Made by a program: the position numbers and the translations under genes
From: Vulcanisaeta distributa JCM 11216
GTDB taxonomy: Archaea; Thermoproteota; Thermoprotei; Thermoproteales; Thermocladiaceae
NCBI RefSeq assembly: GCF_001315985.1
Contig: NZ_BBBI01000006.1
Coordinates: 90,113 to 154,112, forward strand
Direction: 5' to 3'
Length of the DNA: 64,000 nt
The notes under the pieces: generated by a model
Databases searched by the model: none
What the model was told of the DNA's origin: nothing
The model's input: the letters and a program-made list of their open reading frames with translations, nothing else
In this document: piece by piece, positions 1 to 10,364 of the stretch
Position numbering within the stretch: position 1 is the first letter of the stretch
Layout: each line of letters opens with the position of its first letter

Positions 1-201
1 ACTAACCCTGCAGTTTGGTATTTCCCTCAACCTATTAATTAATGGGTTAAGTAGGTCCATATTGGGGGGGTAACCTGCGTCAATCATCAAGCAATCATTT
101 CCCTCCCTAATCACGTAGGAGAATACGTAACCAGGGTCCATGGGCATATATATTTTCAATTGATAAATTAGGCCACTAACCTTCTCGTTAACTTCTATCA
201 T
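1..201 (-). CDS. Metallo-beta-lactamase-fold protein, N-terminal part (cut by window edge)
   Basis: Sixty-seven codons read from ATG at 201 down to the window edge without a stop. The translation begins MIEVNEKVSGLIYQLK, followed by VFSYVIREGNDCLMIDAG. This is the first beta-sandwich strand pattern of metallo-beta-lactamase-fold hydrolases (hydrophobic strand, variable loop, then a buried xxIDxG strand). The HxHxDH metal motif would lie beyond the edge and cannot be seen. The run of seven C on the coding strand (64-70) gives GYPPN, where GYPN would fit the loop. The fold is fairly clear; substrate and exact family are unknown. Confidence 0.55.
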   Translation of the reverse strand, partial: MIEVNEKVSGLIYQLKIYMPMDPGYVFSYVIREGNDCLMIDAGYPPNMDLLNPLINRLREIPNCRVS

Positions 202-225
202 TATCCTACAACAAGTATGGAGTAA

Positions 226-950
226 TTAATTAACTTTAAGTCGTTCACTTACAATAAGCATAGCCATAATTCTCATGCACACCAGCAACCGCACACCCAA
301 ACCCCCCCTCCTTAACACATCCATCAACCTCAGGACAGGTATTCCCATAACCCACCTATGTTGCTCAAAGACCAACTCTCTGAACAGCCTAACGTGCTTA
401 TAATCATTAGTATAACCTCATATTCACAAAACCCGCAATTCATCTTCAGAACACCCGTACCAACGCTAGCCCCATTAATGACCTCACCTAAAGTCGCCAA
501 TCCAACCCAAATCGCATGTGCTTTCATTACCCATGGAGGACCAAAGTACATAGCCATTATACTCCCTAAGTCGAGATCTCTCTGAACACAGGTATTACTA
601 GGAATACTATTAAGTGCTGCGTTAATAGGTATTACTCAATTAACCAAGCCATTTAGCTCAACATTTCTAATCAGTTACCCAAATGCCTTTGGATTAGACT
701 CAACAGCCACTACCTCATTCGCACCTTTTCCCTATGAAATAAATCGCGGCGTCACCAATGAAAGTGCCAGCACCAGCAACATCCTTATTCCTGGTACTAA
801 TTACTCCGTACTCATCATCAAGTATCGAGAGGTAATCCCCCCCCGTAATAACGCATGGTTACATAATCCTCGGTGTAAATCTTTATTGGGCATTTTCTGC
901 CTAACCCACTTAACAAGGCCTGTACTGTATCACCGCATTTTTTGCCATAT
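226..950 (-). pseudogene. FkbM-family SAM methyltransferase, decayed or multiply frameshifted
   Basis: Read across frames on the minus strand this is an FkbM-type methyltransferase. The SAM motif I region reads AGTFIGDAAIYF, followed by VVAVESNPKAF and a NAAL loop. Then come LGEVI, LKMNCGFCEYEVIL (family form LKMDCEGCEYE) and a C-terminal VRLFRELVFEQH helix ending at a TAA at 226-228. At least three frame changes and two in-frame stops (after KAFG, and in GLVN-stop) interrupt it. One frame change is at a C8 run (837-844). The start is not preserved. FkbM enzymes O-methylate sugars and other small molecules, so it may once have served surface glycans. Family call good; non-functional as written. 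Confidence 0.6.
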
Positions 951-995
951 AGCACTTACTTCCCTATTTTATTGTTCCTCTGTTCAATGTCATCA

Positions 996-2311
996 ATGAT
1001 AGAAAGAATCGGCATAGAGCACATACCAGACTCAATGAGGCATGGTAGGACCATGTACCAATTCACGCTGTGGTTCGCGAGTAACCTGACAGTAGCTGAT
1101 TACGCCCTCGGCCCAATACTATACATGCTTGGCCTGCCAATACCCTGGCTGGTACTCGCCTCGTACTTGGTAACGTACTCGGTGGTTTATTGGTAGGGTT
1201 ATTAGCAGCTATGGGACCGACCTACGGCTACCCACAGATAATGATTTCAAGGGCTGCCTATGGCAGGGTAGGCAACCTACCCTTCGCAATAGCGAATTGG
1301 ATTAGCACGCTTGGTTGGTTCTCCGTGAATGCGATAATCGGTGGTTACATAATAAATTACATAGACCCGGCAATACCGCTTTATGCGGCGATTCTCATAA
1401 CCGTGCTAACCCAATTCATAATCGCACTCTTTGGCTACGACATAATACATAGGTCTGAGTACGTACTATCAATAGTACTTGGGATAATGTTCGCCGTTTC
1501 CCTAGCCCTGTCATTATCGAAACCTCACCTATTGAATACCTACGCTAGGAACACCTCATTTAATCCATTCAACTTCGCAATAGCACTAGCCACAGTCTTC
1601 AGCTACATAATGTCGTGGGGGGGCCCATACGCCAGCGACTACTCACGCTACCTACCAGAGAGCACGAGCAGGCTAAAGATAATAACCTACGCAGCCCTTG
1701 GCGGTCTACTGGCCAGCCTATGGAGTGAGGCCGTGGGCTTTGCCGTCAGCGCAGCGACTGGAAACACGAGTGGCTTACCAACCGTGCTTGTGCAGTTCAT
1801 GGGTAGTTACGGGATGGCTTACGCCATAATAGCCGTGATAGCCCTATTCCTGGGCGCGTTGGCCGCCAATGTCCTCAACATATACACCAACTCACTCTCC
1901 GCCTTGGCAATATATAATAGGGCGAGGAGGTGGCAGGCGTTAGTGGCTGGCGCAGTGGTTGGTACATTGATGGCCGTACTCGGTGGGTTAAACTTCGTGG
2001 GTTACTACGAGGGATTCCTACTATTCCTAGATTATTGGATAACGCCTTGGATCGGAATACTACTGGTGATGTTCTACGTGAATAGGACCAGGGATTGGAA
2101 ACTCGTGGAGAATGGGCCGAAGGTAATTTGGAAGGCACTGCTCGCCTACATAATCGGCCTATTAATCTCGGTACCATTCATGAACCTAGACGCCGCCACA
2201 GGAGGTTTAATACCCTTCATAGGCCCAGTAGCCAACGCCCTCGGCGGCGCCGACATAAGCTACTTCGTATCGTTTATAGCGGCCTCATTAATATACCTAA
2301 TTTACTCTTAA
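996..2311 (+). CDS. NCS1-family nucleobase/cytosine-type permease (frame break near 1165)
   Basis: Multi-pass membrane protein of the NCS1 family (uptake of cytosine, purines, thiamine, allantoin and related compounds). The N-terminus reads MIERIGIEHIPDSMRHG, typical of NCS1. Downstream are AMGPTYGYPQIMISRAAYG and a motif close to WGPYASDYSRYLP, which is diagnostic. About ten hydrophobic helices can be seen. The frame changes around 1161-1170: upstream ends ...LVLASY, downstream resumes as LGNVLGGLLVGLLAAMGP. The G7 run at 1617-1623 is in frame but turns SWGPYASD into SWGGPYASD. ATG at 996 is the most family-like start; ATGs at 942 and 987 are in frame upstream. Substrate cannot be named. Confidence 0.75.
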
Positions 2312-2350
2312 TCGTTTGAGGTAAGGTATTAAAGCAAAGTTAAAAATAGA

Positions 2351-3778
2351 TCAGCAGTATGGGCATGTCGTCATTTTTATTTTCCTAATCCTGGGGGGGT
2401 TTATGGCGTATGATATGGCTACCGTAAGTATTATTGACGCTATTAGTATAACTAAGTACCAGGTGCTCACTATTGAGTAGTAGAAGGTTATTGCTAGTAT
2501 GGCTATCCCAATGGCTATGGCTATCCTGCCACCCAGGTGGTTAGTCTCAGGCTCCCGCCGCCACGAGTATTAGGCTCAATACGTAGTATAGGGAGTCGAT
2601 GGCGTAGGCGTCCTCCATGGCGTTGTAGGTCAACTCCAGGGGGGGCTTTACGTAACCGCCCACGTAGGCTGCAACGTACGCAAGCACAATGGTTAGTACT
2701 GCCACGGCAGTGCTTAGATAAAGGGCCTTATGCGGGCTCTTATACCTTGGGTGCGTCTCGGCGAGCCATGCAGGTAGTAATCCGTCCCTAGCCATTCCAT
2801 AGAGCATCCTCGCAGTTGCATTCAGTGTGGCTAGGTAGCACCCGAATACGCTAAGCATAACACTTATTGCAAATAGTATTAGCCCTGCCGTACCCAAGTA
2901 ATGCCCTATCAACGTGTATACTGGGTTCGGGCCCATGCCCTCGGCCATACTAACGAAGTTATTAATGGCGTTTTGCGTGTAGCCTATGTTGAGTAGTATT
3001 GCGTATGTGACTAGTATGTATAGTATTCCCATGAATACCGTGGCCCACAACGTGCTTGTTGGCACGCTCTTCCTTGGGTCCCTAACCTCCTCGGATATTT
3101 GCGTACTAACCTCGAAGCCCATGAAGTAGGTTATTGCGAAGATTAGGCCTCCTGACAATGCCGCTAACATGCCGGTGGGCGTTGTTGCGAAGGTTCCCTG
3201 CGCCGTGAATGGAAGTACTGAGAGTTTATTGATGTTGGTTATGAATGATAGTACCACGAATATTAATAGGATTGCTATCTCAATGCTCGTTAAAGTCATT
3301 TCAGTCCTAACGCTGGGCCTTATCCCAAGGACCGCGGGTATTAGGGCTAGGACTATGGGTATTGGCAGTAGGATTAATGGGTTTATCACGTGCCCCCCCG
3401 TTACTGCGTATATGCCCTCCGTGCTAGGTATGCGAAGGCTATCGCCACTGAGCCAACGCCAACGATGCTGTAAAACACCGCGTAGATTATTCCGTTTATG
3501 AAGCCTGTCCTGGCATTTATCGTGTTTGTTACATAGGCGTAGAAGCTTGCTGCGTGTGGGTATTTGTGGGCTAGTACGAATATTGAGTAGACGATGGCCA
3601 GGACACCCAGTAACGTGAGTAGCATTGCCAATGGCGCAGCGGCGTATGCACTACCCATTATTAGGGCTGCACCGCCTGCAATGCTATAGGCTGGTGCTTG
3701 ACCCGCCAGTGAGTTATACAATGAGCCGAGGAATCCCGTGGCATTCCTCATCAATTCACTACTTCTCTGTTTCGACAT
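2351..3778 (-). CDS. APC-superfamily amino acid permease (three frame breaks)
   Basis: Amino acid/polyamine/organocation permease of about 470 residues when the pieces are joined. The N-terminal part (3401-3778) has the family pattern of a first helix rich in small residues and LAHKYPHAASFYAYV. The middle (2547-3389) contains FMGFEVSTQISEEVRDPRKSVP, typical of APC helices 6-7, and NATARMLYGMARDGLLP. The C-terminal helices (2351-2540) continue in another frame and end RIRKIKMTTCPYC. Breaks lie near 3405-3425, 2555 and 2540. The C7 at 3393-3399 adds one Gly to a TGH-type loop. It is divergent from the ATPase gene at 3880 and has a good TATA box 24 bases upstream. Substrate unknown. Confidence 0.75.
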
Positions 3779-3800
3779 CGTTAGTTACGGCAACACCGCA

Positions 3801-3810
3801 CCTTTTTATA
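3801..3810 (-). promoter_or_regulatory. TATA box for the APC permease
   Basis: TATAAAAAGG on the minus strand lies 23-32 bases above the ATG at 3778. This spacing fits a leaderless archaeal transcript that starts at or next to the initiation codon. Confidence 0.6.
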
Positions 3811-3879
3811 CTTAGTTAAACGTTTAATAACGTGAATCAACGGAAAAACTAAATTAACTAAGTTGCACTTAGTTACTAA

Positions 3880-4980
3880 ATGCTCTTTTCTCCAGAGCCT
3901 AAAGTTAGTGAGGAGGATTTATTTGACTTTAGAATTGAACTTAACCAATTGATTAATGCGGTTAGGATGTCAAGACTTACAGTAATCACGGGTGTTAGGA
4001 GGAGTGGTAAGACTTCATTAATGAATGTGGCGATTAGGAAATCAGGTCTGCCCTACATATACCTTGACGTTAGGCTTAGCGCATATCCGAACTATGCCGA
4101 CTTAGCCGTCATATGGGCTAGGGCGATTGAGGATTTCATAAGGCGCGAGTCTGGGCTTAGGGAGAAGATACTAAGCGTGCTTAAGGATGTTGCTGGGCTT
4201 GCCATAGGGATTAGCCCTATTAAGGTTGAGGCTAGGTTCAGGGGGGGTCCAGGTAAGTTAGATATTGCTCAATTACTAATTAAGCTCAATGACCTAGCGG
4301 GGGAGATAGGAGGTAAGGTAGTCATTGCAATAGATGAGGCTCAGGAGTTGAGGAGGGCTAATTGGTTTAGATTCGATAGGTTGATTGCTTACGCCTATGA
4401 TAACCTCAGAAACATAAACTTTGTACTTACTGGATCACAGGTCGGTCTTTTATATGACCTACTTGGGCTTCGTAATCCCAAGGCACCACTCTTCGGTAGA
4501 GCTTATGTCGAGGTTAAGACTAGGAGGTTAAGTCCCGATGAATCCTATGAATTCCTGAATAAGGGGTTCAATGAGGTTGGTATCAAACCAAGTGAGGACG
4601 TGCTGGTAAGGGCTATTAATGAGTTTGATGGGATTATCGGTTGGTTGACGTACTTCGGTTATAACTACGCAATTAGGGGCGTTGCAGATTTTGATGCTAT
4701 AAGGAGCATGGCGGTGAGCATGGCTCGTGACGAGCTAATAAACCTGTTAGGCGTAATGAGGAGTACGAGGTATAGAATAATCCTTAAAATCCTTGGTGAA
4801 GGACCCGCCAGGTGGAGTTTTATTAAGAGTAGGTTGGAGATTATTGAGGGTAGGTACGTGAGTGATACGGTATTGAGTAACTTATTGAATACGCTTATTA
4901 ATATGAGCATTGTTGAGAAGAGGGATGATGAGTACACAATAATAGACCCGATCTACGCCGCTGCCGCACGAACACTTTAA
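3880..4980 (+). CDS. Archaeal-type AAA+/STAND ATPase
   Basis: Intact gene of 366 residues. Walker A is GVRRSGKTS (residues ~38-46) and Walker B is VVIAIDEAQEL (~145-155). A sensor-like LTGSQVGLL follows (~185), then the C-terminal winged-helix region typical of the Pfam Arch_ATPase group. These proteins are common in Crenarchaeota in many copies; their role is mostly unknown, and some are linked to mobile elements or signalling. The G7 run at 4241-4247 (FRGGPGK) is in frame. Another G-rich site (4299-4303, five G) is also in frame, so not every tract is disturbed. The gene stands between divergent and same-strand transporters with no clear partner. Confidence 0.85.
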   Translation: MLFSPEPKVSEEDLFDFRIELNQLINAVRMSRLTVITGVRRSGKTSLMNVAIRKSGLPYIYLDVRLSAYPNYADLAVIWARAIEDFIRRESGLREKILSVLKDVAGLAIGISPIKVEARFRGGPGKLDIAQLLIKLNDLAGEIGGKVVIAIDEAQELRRANWFRFDRLIAYAYDNLRNINFVLTGSQVGLLYDLLGLRNPKAPLFGRAYVEVKTRRLSPDESYEFLNKGFNEVGIKPSEDVLVRAINEFDGIIGWLTYFGYNYAIRGVADFDAIRSMAVSMARDELINLLGVMRSTRYRIILKILGEGPARWSFIKSRLEIIEGRYVSDTVLSNLLNTLINMSIVEKRDDEYTIIDPIYAAAARTL

Positions 4981-5015
4981 GGGAAATGACATAAATAGGT
5001 CAAGATTCAATACGT

Positions 5016-6159
5016 ATGCTGGGCATGAGGGTTAGGGACATATACGTGGTGGGAGTTGCATCGGCTTCCTTCTTCATGAGTTACTTCTCCAGGCTTGCCT
5101 GGGGTATTGTATCGGCATACTCATCGTTGAGACCCACCGTTGTTGAAGATGGTATTGTCTTCTCATTATTCTTCATAGGTTACGTGGTTGTCCAGGTACC
5201 CGCCGGAATTATTTCGGATAGGGTTAGTCCAAAGTACGTAATCACGATATCACTAATTGGTTTAGCCGTATCATCCTTCGTGTCTGGTATAGCCAATACC
5301 ATGTGGGTTGAGTACGTAGCCAGTCTCTTCATGGGTTTGAGCGCTGGGTGGATTTACCCGGCTACGGTGAAGTTACTGACCATTAACTTCACTGGTCCCG
5401 AACTGCCGGTGGCCATGGGCTATTACAGCATTGCCTGGCCGTTATCCATAGTGCTCGCCGGTGCTACCCTGCCTGAGGTCTGCACGGTTCTTGGTTGGAG
5501 GTGGAGCTACTACATTATTGCCCTCACTTCAATAATCATAGCGTCACTATACGTGCCAATAAATGTTAGGGGGCTATGGTGGTAATTCACGTGGCTCATT
5601 AAACCTCAGGTTATTGAGGAATAGCGACGTTATAGTCGTTAGTTTCTCTGGTTTTCTATTCTTCATGTCATATTGGACAATAACGCTATACGCCTATAAA
5701 TACTTCCTATCGATAGGACTCGGCAATTACGTTGCTGGCTTCACCTACTCACTCCTAGCCCTATTGGGTATTCCATCAACATTGATTGCCGGTTACATAA
5801 TTAGGGGCTTGGGTGTCAGGAACACGTTATCATTGTTTGAGGCATTATATGGTATATCAACGATGCTTCTTGCCGTAATCACGAGGGAGTTACCGCTAAT
5901 GATATTGGCGGCCTCCATGGGCTTTACCAGGTTCATAATAACGCCGGCAAACTCAACCGCCGTATCCAAGATTGGTGGTGAACTAGCCGGCAGCGTGACT
6001 GGCATTGCAAACCTCTTCTGGCAATTGAGTGGTGCCATTGCCCCGGTGGTTGCATCGATTATTCTCATTAATGCGGGCTATCAATTGTTATGGATTGTTA
6101 TGGGTATTATAATACTCATATCAGCAATAGTTTATCAATTAACATTAAAGATTCAGTAA
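5016..6159 (+). CDS. MFS transporter (frame break at G5 run 5569-5573)
   Basis: Twelve-helix major facilitator. The first half has the SYFSRLAWGIV helix, then VQVPAGIISDRVSPKY, a motif A equivalent between helices 2 and 3, and GLSAGWIYPATVKL. The second half resumes with RNSDVIVVSFSGFLFFMSYW. The halves lie in different frames that meet at a run of five G. A run of four would read NVRGYGGNS straight through, so this is one gene split by +1. The carrier's substrate is not visible. Start taken at ATG 5016; ATG 5025 (MRVRDIY) is an alternative. Confidence 0.8.
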
Positions 6160-6194
6160 ATTCGTGATGTTTTATTTCTGTTACTAGGATAAAT

Positions 6195-6204
6195 CTTATA
6201 AATT
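6195..6204 (+). promoter_or_regulatory. TATA box for the thermopsin-like gene
   Basis: CTTATAAATT lies 24-33 bases before the ATG at 6228 in an AT-rich gap, the spacing expected for a leaderless transcript. Confidence 0.55.
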
Positions 6205-6227
6205 ATTTCTAAAACACTTAATTAACT

Positions 6228-8624
6228 ATGAAAAACAATGCGTTAGCATCCTTACTCCTGGAACTATTAATCCTTGGTTTTATTATATCATTGATTATAA
6301 GCCCTGTATTGGGCTATGCAGCCAACGAATTATTGGGCTACATAATTAAGATACCTTCAGTGGCCATGTTTAAATTCGTGGATCTATCGCCATACACTTC
6401 GCTGGGGGTATTTCGACAACAACATAACTAGTGATATAGTGCTTTTATTACCTGGTTGGTATTATTATGATTACTGGAATGTATCAGGCGGTTATTACAT
6501 TGATTTTGGTGTTTGGAGTAATTCATCGGTAACTCTTTATGTATTGACAAAGCATCAATTCAATAATTATTCCTCAACAGGAAAGTTCCTTAGCGGGTAC
6601 TTATACTCAGTAAGTGGTAACAATATCACGGGTTATTACTACGTAAATGAAACGGGGATTTACTACGTGATTATATTAAATAATGGAGACAGCACTGCCC
6701 TAGTGGATCTCATAATAATGGTAACTAAGTCACAAAGTAATCAATGGGCTAATCCAATGGGCATTAGTGATTATGGAATAATGAAAATCGGTAATGAGTA
6801 CCTAGCCTATAGCTATAAAACTGATGAGTTTGTGGGTGAGGTAACCATATACAATGCCGCAACGCAGGAACCTAATTCATGCTTAACTGGTCCGTAGAAC
6901 CCGGTAATAATTGGTTTAGTGCTCAACTTAACACTATCTTAATTGTAAATATAACTAATGGCAATACCCAGTACTATTGGCTACAGAATGTGTTGGAGTT
7001 TAATTCTCAAGGTAATCAATTCCAAATACTTGACAGTATATGGAATCATACCAGTGGCGTGAGTATATTTAATTCAGCATTAATTAATGGTAATGGTGCT
7101 GTATACACAACAAAGACGGTTGTAGGTAGTGAGCAGTATTATGGTGCTTGGGGGGGTATAGAACAGCCGGAGTCGGCAGCCCTGCCATTCACCATTTACC
7201 TGGTCATAAAGACCGGGCTAAGTAGCAACGGCTATCCATGGATTGCCTTCGGATACTCACTAAACGGACAAACAACCACATGGTACGACAACGTAACAAT
7301 AAAGATAAGAACCATGTCAGCATACATGGAGGTTGCACCAATAGGTGATGGTAGGGGGGGATTACCCATCGATGCCGAGTTAGTGATTGCTGGTCCATGG
7401 AATAGTGAGTGCACGGTTGCCAATTCATTAAATGCATCGTTAGGTCTTTATTTTGCGTGGCCGTATCCGTATAATTACTACTTATCGCCAGTGCCGTCTA
7501 TGTGGAGTTTTGGTTCTGATACTGCTGAAATGATATATAATGCTCACGTAGTACCTATCGGTTATGGCTACGTCAATATTGTAAATGGCCCTGAGAATCT
7601 AGCATTCTTGAATACGTACTTCATACCATTAACAATTACTAATCCCATTAATGAGAGCACGATTACTAATGTCTATACTGTGAATAGTACGGTGATGCTA
7701 AGTGAGCCGAGTATAGTATTAGTTATTCCTGGTGAGTCTAGGTATGTGTTTACGGATTATGTAATTAATAACTCATACGTAGTCGCCACAAATCCACTGA
7801 ATTTAGTGCTCCAGGGACCAACCAATGTATATATCAATTACACATTACAGTACATGCTTACGATTAATGATTTAAGCGGATTACTTAATGATAGGAGTGG
7901 TTGGTATAATTATGATTCTGTGGTAACACTTAATGAACCGGCGATCTATTACCTTGGTAATGAGACACGATTAGTATTTAATTCCTACTACATATACCTC
8001 ACGGGAACTAGTTTCTACCATGTGGTTACAGTTAATGTCACAAATTTATTAATTGATAATCCATATACGGTCATTGTTAATTGGACGAAGCAGTACCGGG
8101 TTAATGTGAATAGTCCCGTGCCTGTGATAGTCTCCTTATCGGGGGGGCTACAAAACATTAGTGGCTATTCAATAGTTACGTGGGTTAACGAGAGTTCTAC
8201 ATTAATAATTCTCGTACCCAGGTACTACGTATTAAGTAATGAAACTCGCCTAGTTTATCTAGGTAACAATGAGACGATGATTGTAGATTCACCATTAAAC
8301 ATAACCCTAAGTGACTTTAGGCACCAGTACCTCGTTACTGTACATAGTGAATATCCAGTGAGTATTAATGGTACTTACACGACCAACACGACCGAGTGGC
8401 TTTATAGTGGTGAGGTGCTCATGGTTAGGCCGGGCACTGTATTTAGCGATGGGGGGGTATTCCTAAGCGAGCCTGGGCTCGTAATCACCGTCAATGGTCC
8501 GATGAGTATAACCGTGGCATGGCACGTTAATTATACGCCCACAGTAATAATGTATGCAGTAATGATAGCGGTAATTTACGCATTAACGATGCTCATAGTT
8601 AGGAGGAGACACGGTAAGCATTAA
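6228..8624 (+). CDS. Thermopsin-like (peptidase A5) secreted protease with C-terminal repeats and membrane anchor; two frame breaks
   Basis: Joined, the gene encodes about 800 residues. A signal-type helix opens it (LASLLLELLILGFIISLII). The thermopsin domain is recognisable from NPMGISDYGI, TDEFVGEVTIYNA, SAQLNTILIVNITNGN, YWLQNVLEFN and LDSIWNHTSG, which match the A5 pattern of acid-stable archaeal proteases. After about residue 450 there are repeated strand units with NYTLQYMLTIN, NWTKQYRVNVNSP and HQYLVTVHSEYP, a PEGA-like stalk. A final hydrophobic helix and MIVRRRHGKH form a C-terminal anchor. The first break is at a G5 run (6404-6408, four G would give LGYFDNNITSD); the second is near 6873 and looks like a lost T. 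Four in-frame G7 runs. Catalytic residues cannot be fixed by eye. Confidence 0.75.
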
Positions 8625-8763
8625 GTATTTAGGATTTTGTGGAATTCCTCGAGAATCATTATCCAAACCCACCATGAGAATAAAGGAGCTAAGAGCAGGG
8701 ACTAAGTGAGGTATTGAATTAGAGGATGTATTGCCTGAGTCGGGAGTTCGCTAGGACTTCTAT

Positions 8764-9119
8764 TTACAATGCCAGGCGACCCACGTATTTCAATTTACCA
8801 CTTACTTGGTCGACTTCTAAACCCAGTGTTTCAAGTGCCGTGACGCCAAGGACCTCAGCATCGCCAGATTCGCCAAATACCACCTCTATATCACCCTCGT
8901 AATCCTCATACTTAATTGTGATTAAACCAACACTCCTCATAACCATCCTACCATCTATGGTCCTGAACTGCCTGATCCTCCTTGGTTTAATGCCGATTGA
9001 TGCCAAGGTATCCTTATTAATCCAGGTAAAGACCCTGCCGGTATCCACTATCAGTTCCACATCTCGACTCGCACCATTCTCCGGTTTTTTATTCGTATCT
9101 TAACCTTCGTAATGCCCAT
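8764..9119 (-). CDS. Retropepsin-like (clan AA) aspartic protease domain protein; small frame break
   Basis: About 115 residues. After a short N-terminal strand region (MGITKVKIRIKNRRMVRVEM, 9057-9119) the frame changes by an apparent TG duplication at about 9055-9062. It continues ELIVDTGRVFTWINKDTLASIG, then TIDGRMVMRSVG and DAEVLGVTALETLGL. VDTG is the catalytic D-T/S-G of single-domain aspartic proteases, and VLGVTALETLGLEVD matches the second psi-loop. Such proteins act as homodimers; archaeal members have no known substrate. The downstream frame alone would start at GTG 9060 and lose the first strand, so the longer start is more plausible. Confidence 0.6.
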
Positions 9120-9175
9120 TATTCTTCCTAAATAAAAATAATGATGGACTTAAATGGCTTTTTATCAATTCTCAA

Positions 9176-10264
9176 TCAGCCCTTAATCCTAATAAGCCAC
9201 TTGTGAACGGGTTCATTAACATCCCTGACGTTATTTGGGTTTGCATAAACGTCTAAGTGCCCATAACCATTAAGTATTACCACATCACTCGTTAACCTCT
9301 TTACTAAGTCCATGTCAGCCGCCTTCATACCAAATAGCCCACTTATGATTGTGAGTATTGGTACCTTAACCTCCATGTATTTAGCCCTGAATTGATCCAT
9401 TGGCTCTATGAATAACCTAACAGGCCAGTACGGGTCCAGCGTCGCTAATACGGCAAATATGGCTTGGGGGGGAGGCGAGTTTGGGTATGAGTATGGGTTT
9501 GCAAGTCCCTGGTTATAGGCTATATTCATCAAATAGTCGCTTAAGGTCTTGAAGCCAGGCTCTGGGCTTGGCAGTGCTGGATTGTATAGTGCCTTAAGCC
9601 ACACCGTGTTCACCATATTCCCTGGATACTTACCACCAGTTAGGATTGATGGTACCGCATATAGCTTACTCGCCCTGAGCTCATCAACATTACGCACAGG
9701 CAATGTCTGAATAACGGAGGCCCTTATTGGTGCACCATCTAGTAGTACTATCGCCTTAACATCCTCCGGGTGAGTGGTAACGTAATTCATTGACGCAATA
9801 CCACCAAAGCTCTCCCCAATCAATACGACCCTATCCCTACCGCTAACCTCCATAACCTTGTTGACGGCCTCCTTAATATCGCCTAGCCACGCCTCCCAGC
9901 CCCCCCAGTCAAGCATGAATGAGAGGTCCTTAACGTCAGGAAGTACGAAGTGCGTCCTATAATCAATTGTATAGACCAGGTAACCTCGCCTTGCCAGGTA
10001 TATGGGTATCATGGAGTCCGGTATTGCTGGTTCTATCGGTTGTATTCCATGCCATGAAACATGAATCAACTGCTCCCCCCCATGTGATGTCATACCAGGC
10101 AGTACAAGCACCGGGTATGGGTAAGTCACATCCCTGCCCCTAACCTCCCTGAGGGCAATGTAATTGAAGCAACCGCCGGGTGGGCGCTCCGTAACCCAAA
10201 CCCTCTCTGTGAGATCAGGGAATTCCTTAATGCTTCCCTCCCAGGTTAGTTCCCAACCTGGCAT
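9176..10264 (-). CDS. Alpha/beta hydrolase
   Basis: Intact, 362 residues. The nucleophile elbow is LIGESFGGIASM (Ser at ~residue 163), preceded by YTIDYRTHF. A C-terminal GYGHLDVYAN supplies the likely catalytic His and LTIISGLFGMKAADMD the region of the acid. The size and lid region resemble lipase/esterase or PHA-synthase-like hydrolases, but the substrate is not visible. Three C/G runs of seven are all in frame (giving SPPPQ, DWGGWE, HGGEQL). It is divergent from the oxidase gene at 10365, and a 100-base AT-rich gap carries both promoters. Confidence 0.8.
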   Translation of the reverse strand: MPGWELTWEGSIKEFPDLTERVWVTERPPGGCFNYIALREVRGRDVTYPYPVLVLPGMTSHGGEQLIHVSWHGIQPIEPAIPDSMIPIYLARRGYLVYTIDYRTHFVLPDVKDLSFMLDWGGWEAWLGDIKEAVNKVMEVSGRDRVVLIGESFGGIASMNYVTTHPEDVKAIVLLDGAPIRASVIQTLPVRNVDELRASKLYAVPSILTGGKYPGNMVNTVWLKALYNPALPSPEPGFKTLSDYLMNIAYNQGLANPYSYPNSPPPQAIFAVLATLDPYWPVRLFIEPMDQFRAKYMEVKVPILTIISGLFGMKAADMDLVKRLTSDVVILNGYGHLDVYANPNNVRDVNEPVHKWLIRIKG

Positions 10265-10364
10265 ACTTAGTAATGCCTTGATTTTGATTTATTGTTTGTG
10301 CTTATATGGAAAATATATTTTATATAGTGCTATAGCATTAATCTATTTTTATCACACATTAATC

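Noticed and set aside
245..557. A cysteine-rich small protein read on the minus strand (pattern with several Cys and GVHENYGYAYCK)
   Set aside because: It arises from an alternative frame. The other frame gives the C-terminal helix of an FkbM methyltransferase (LFRELVFEQH), which joins well with the upstream motifs.
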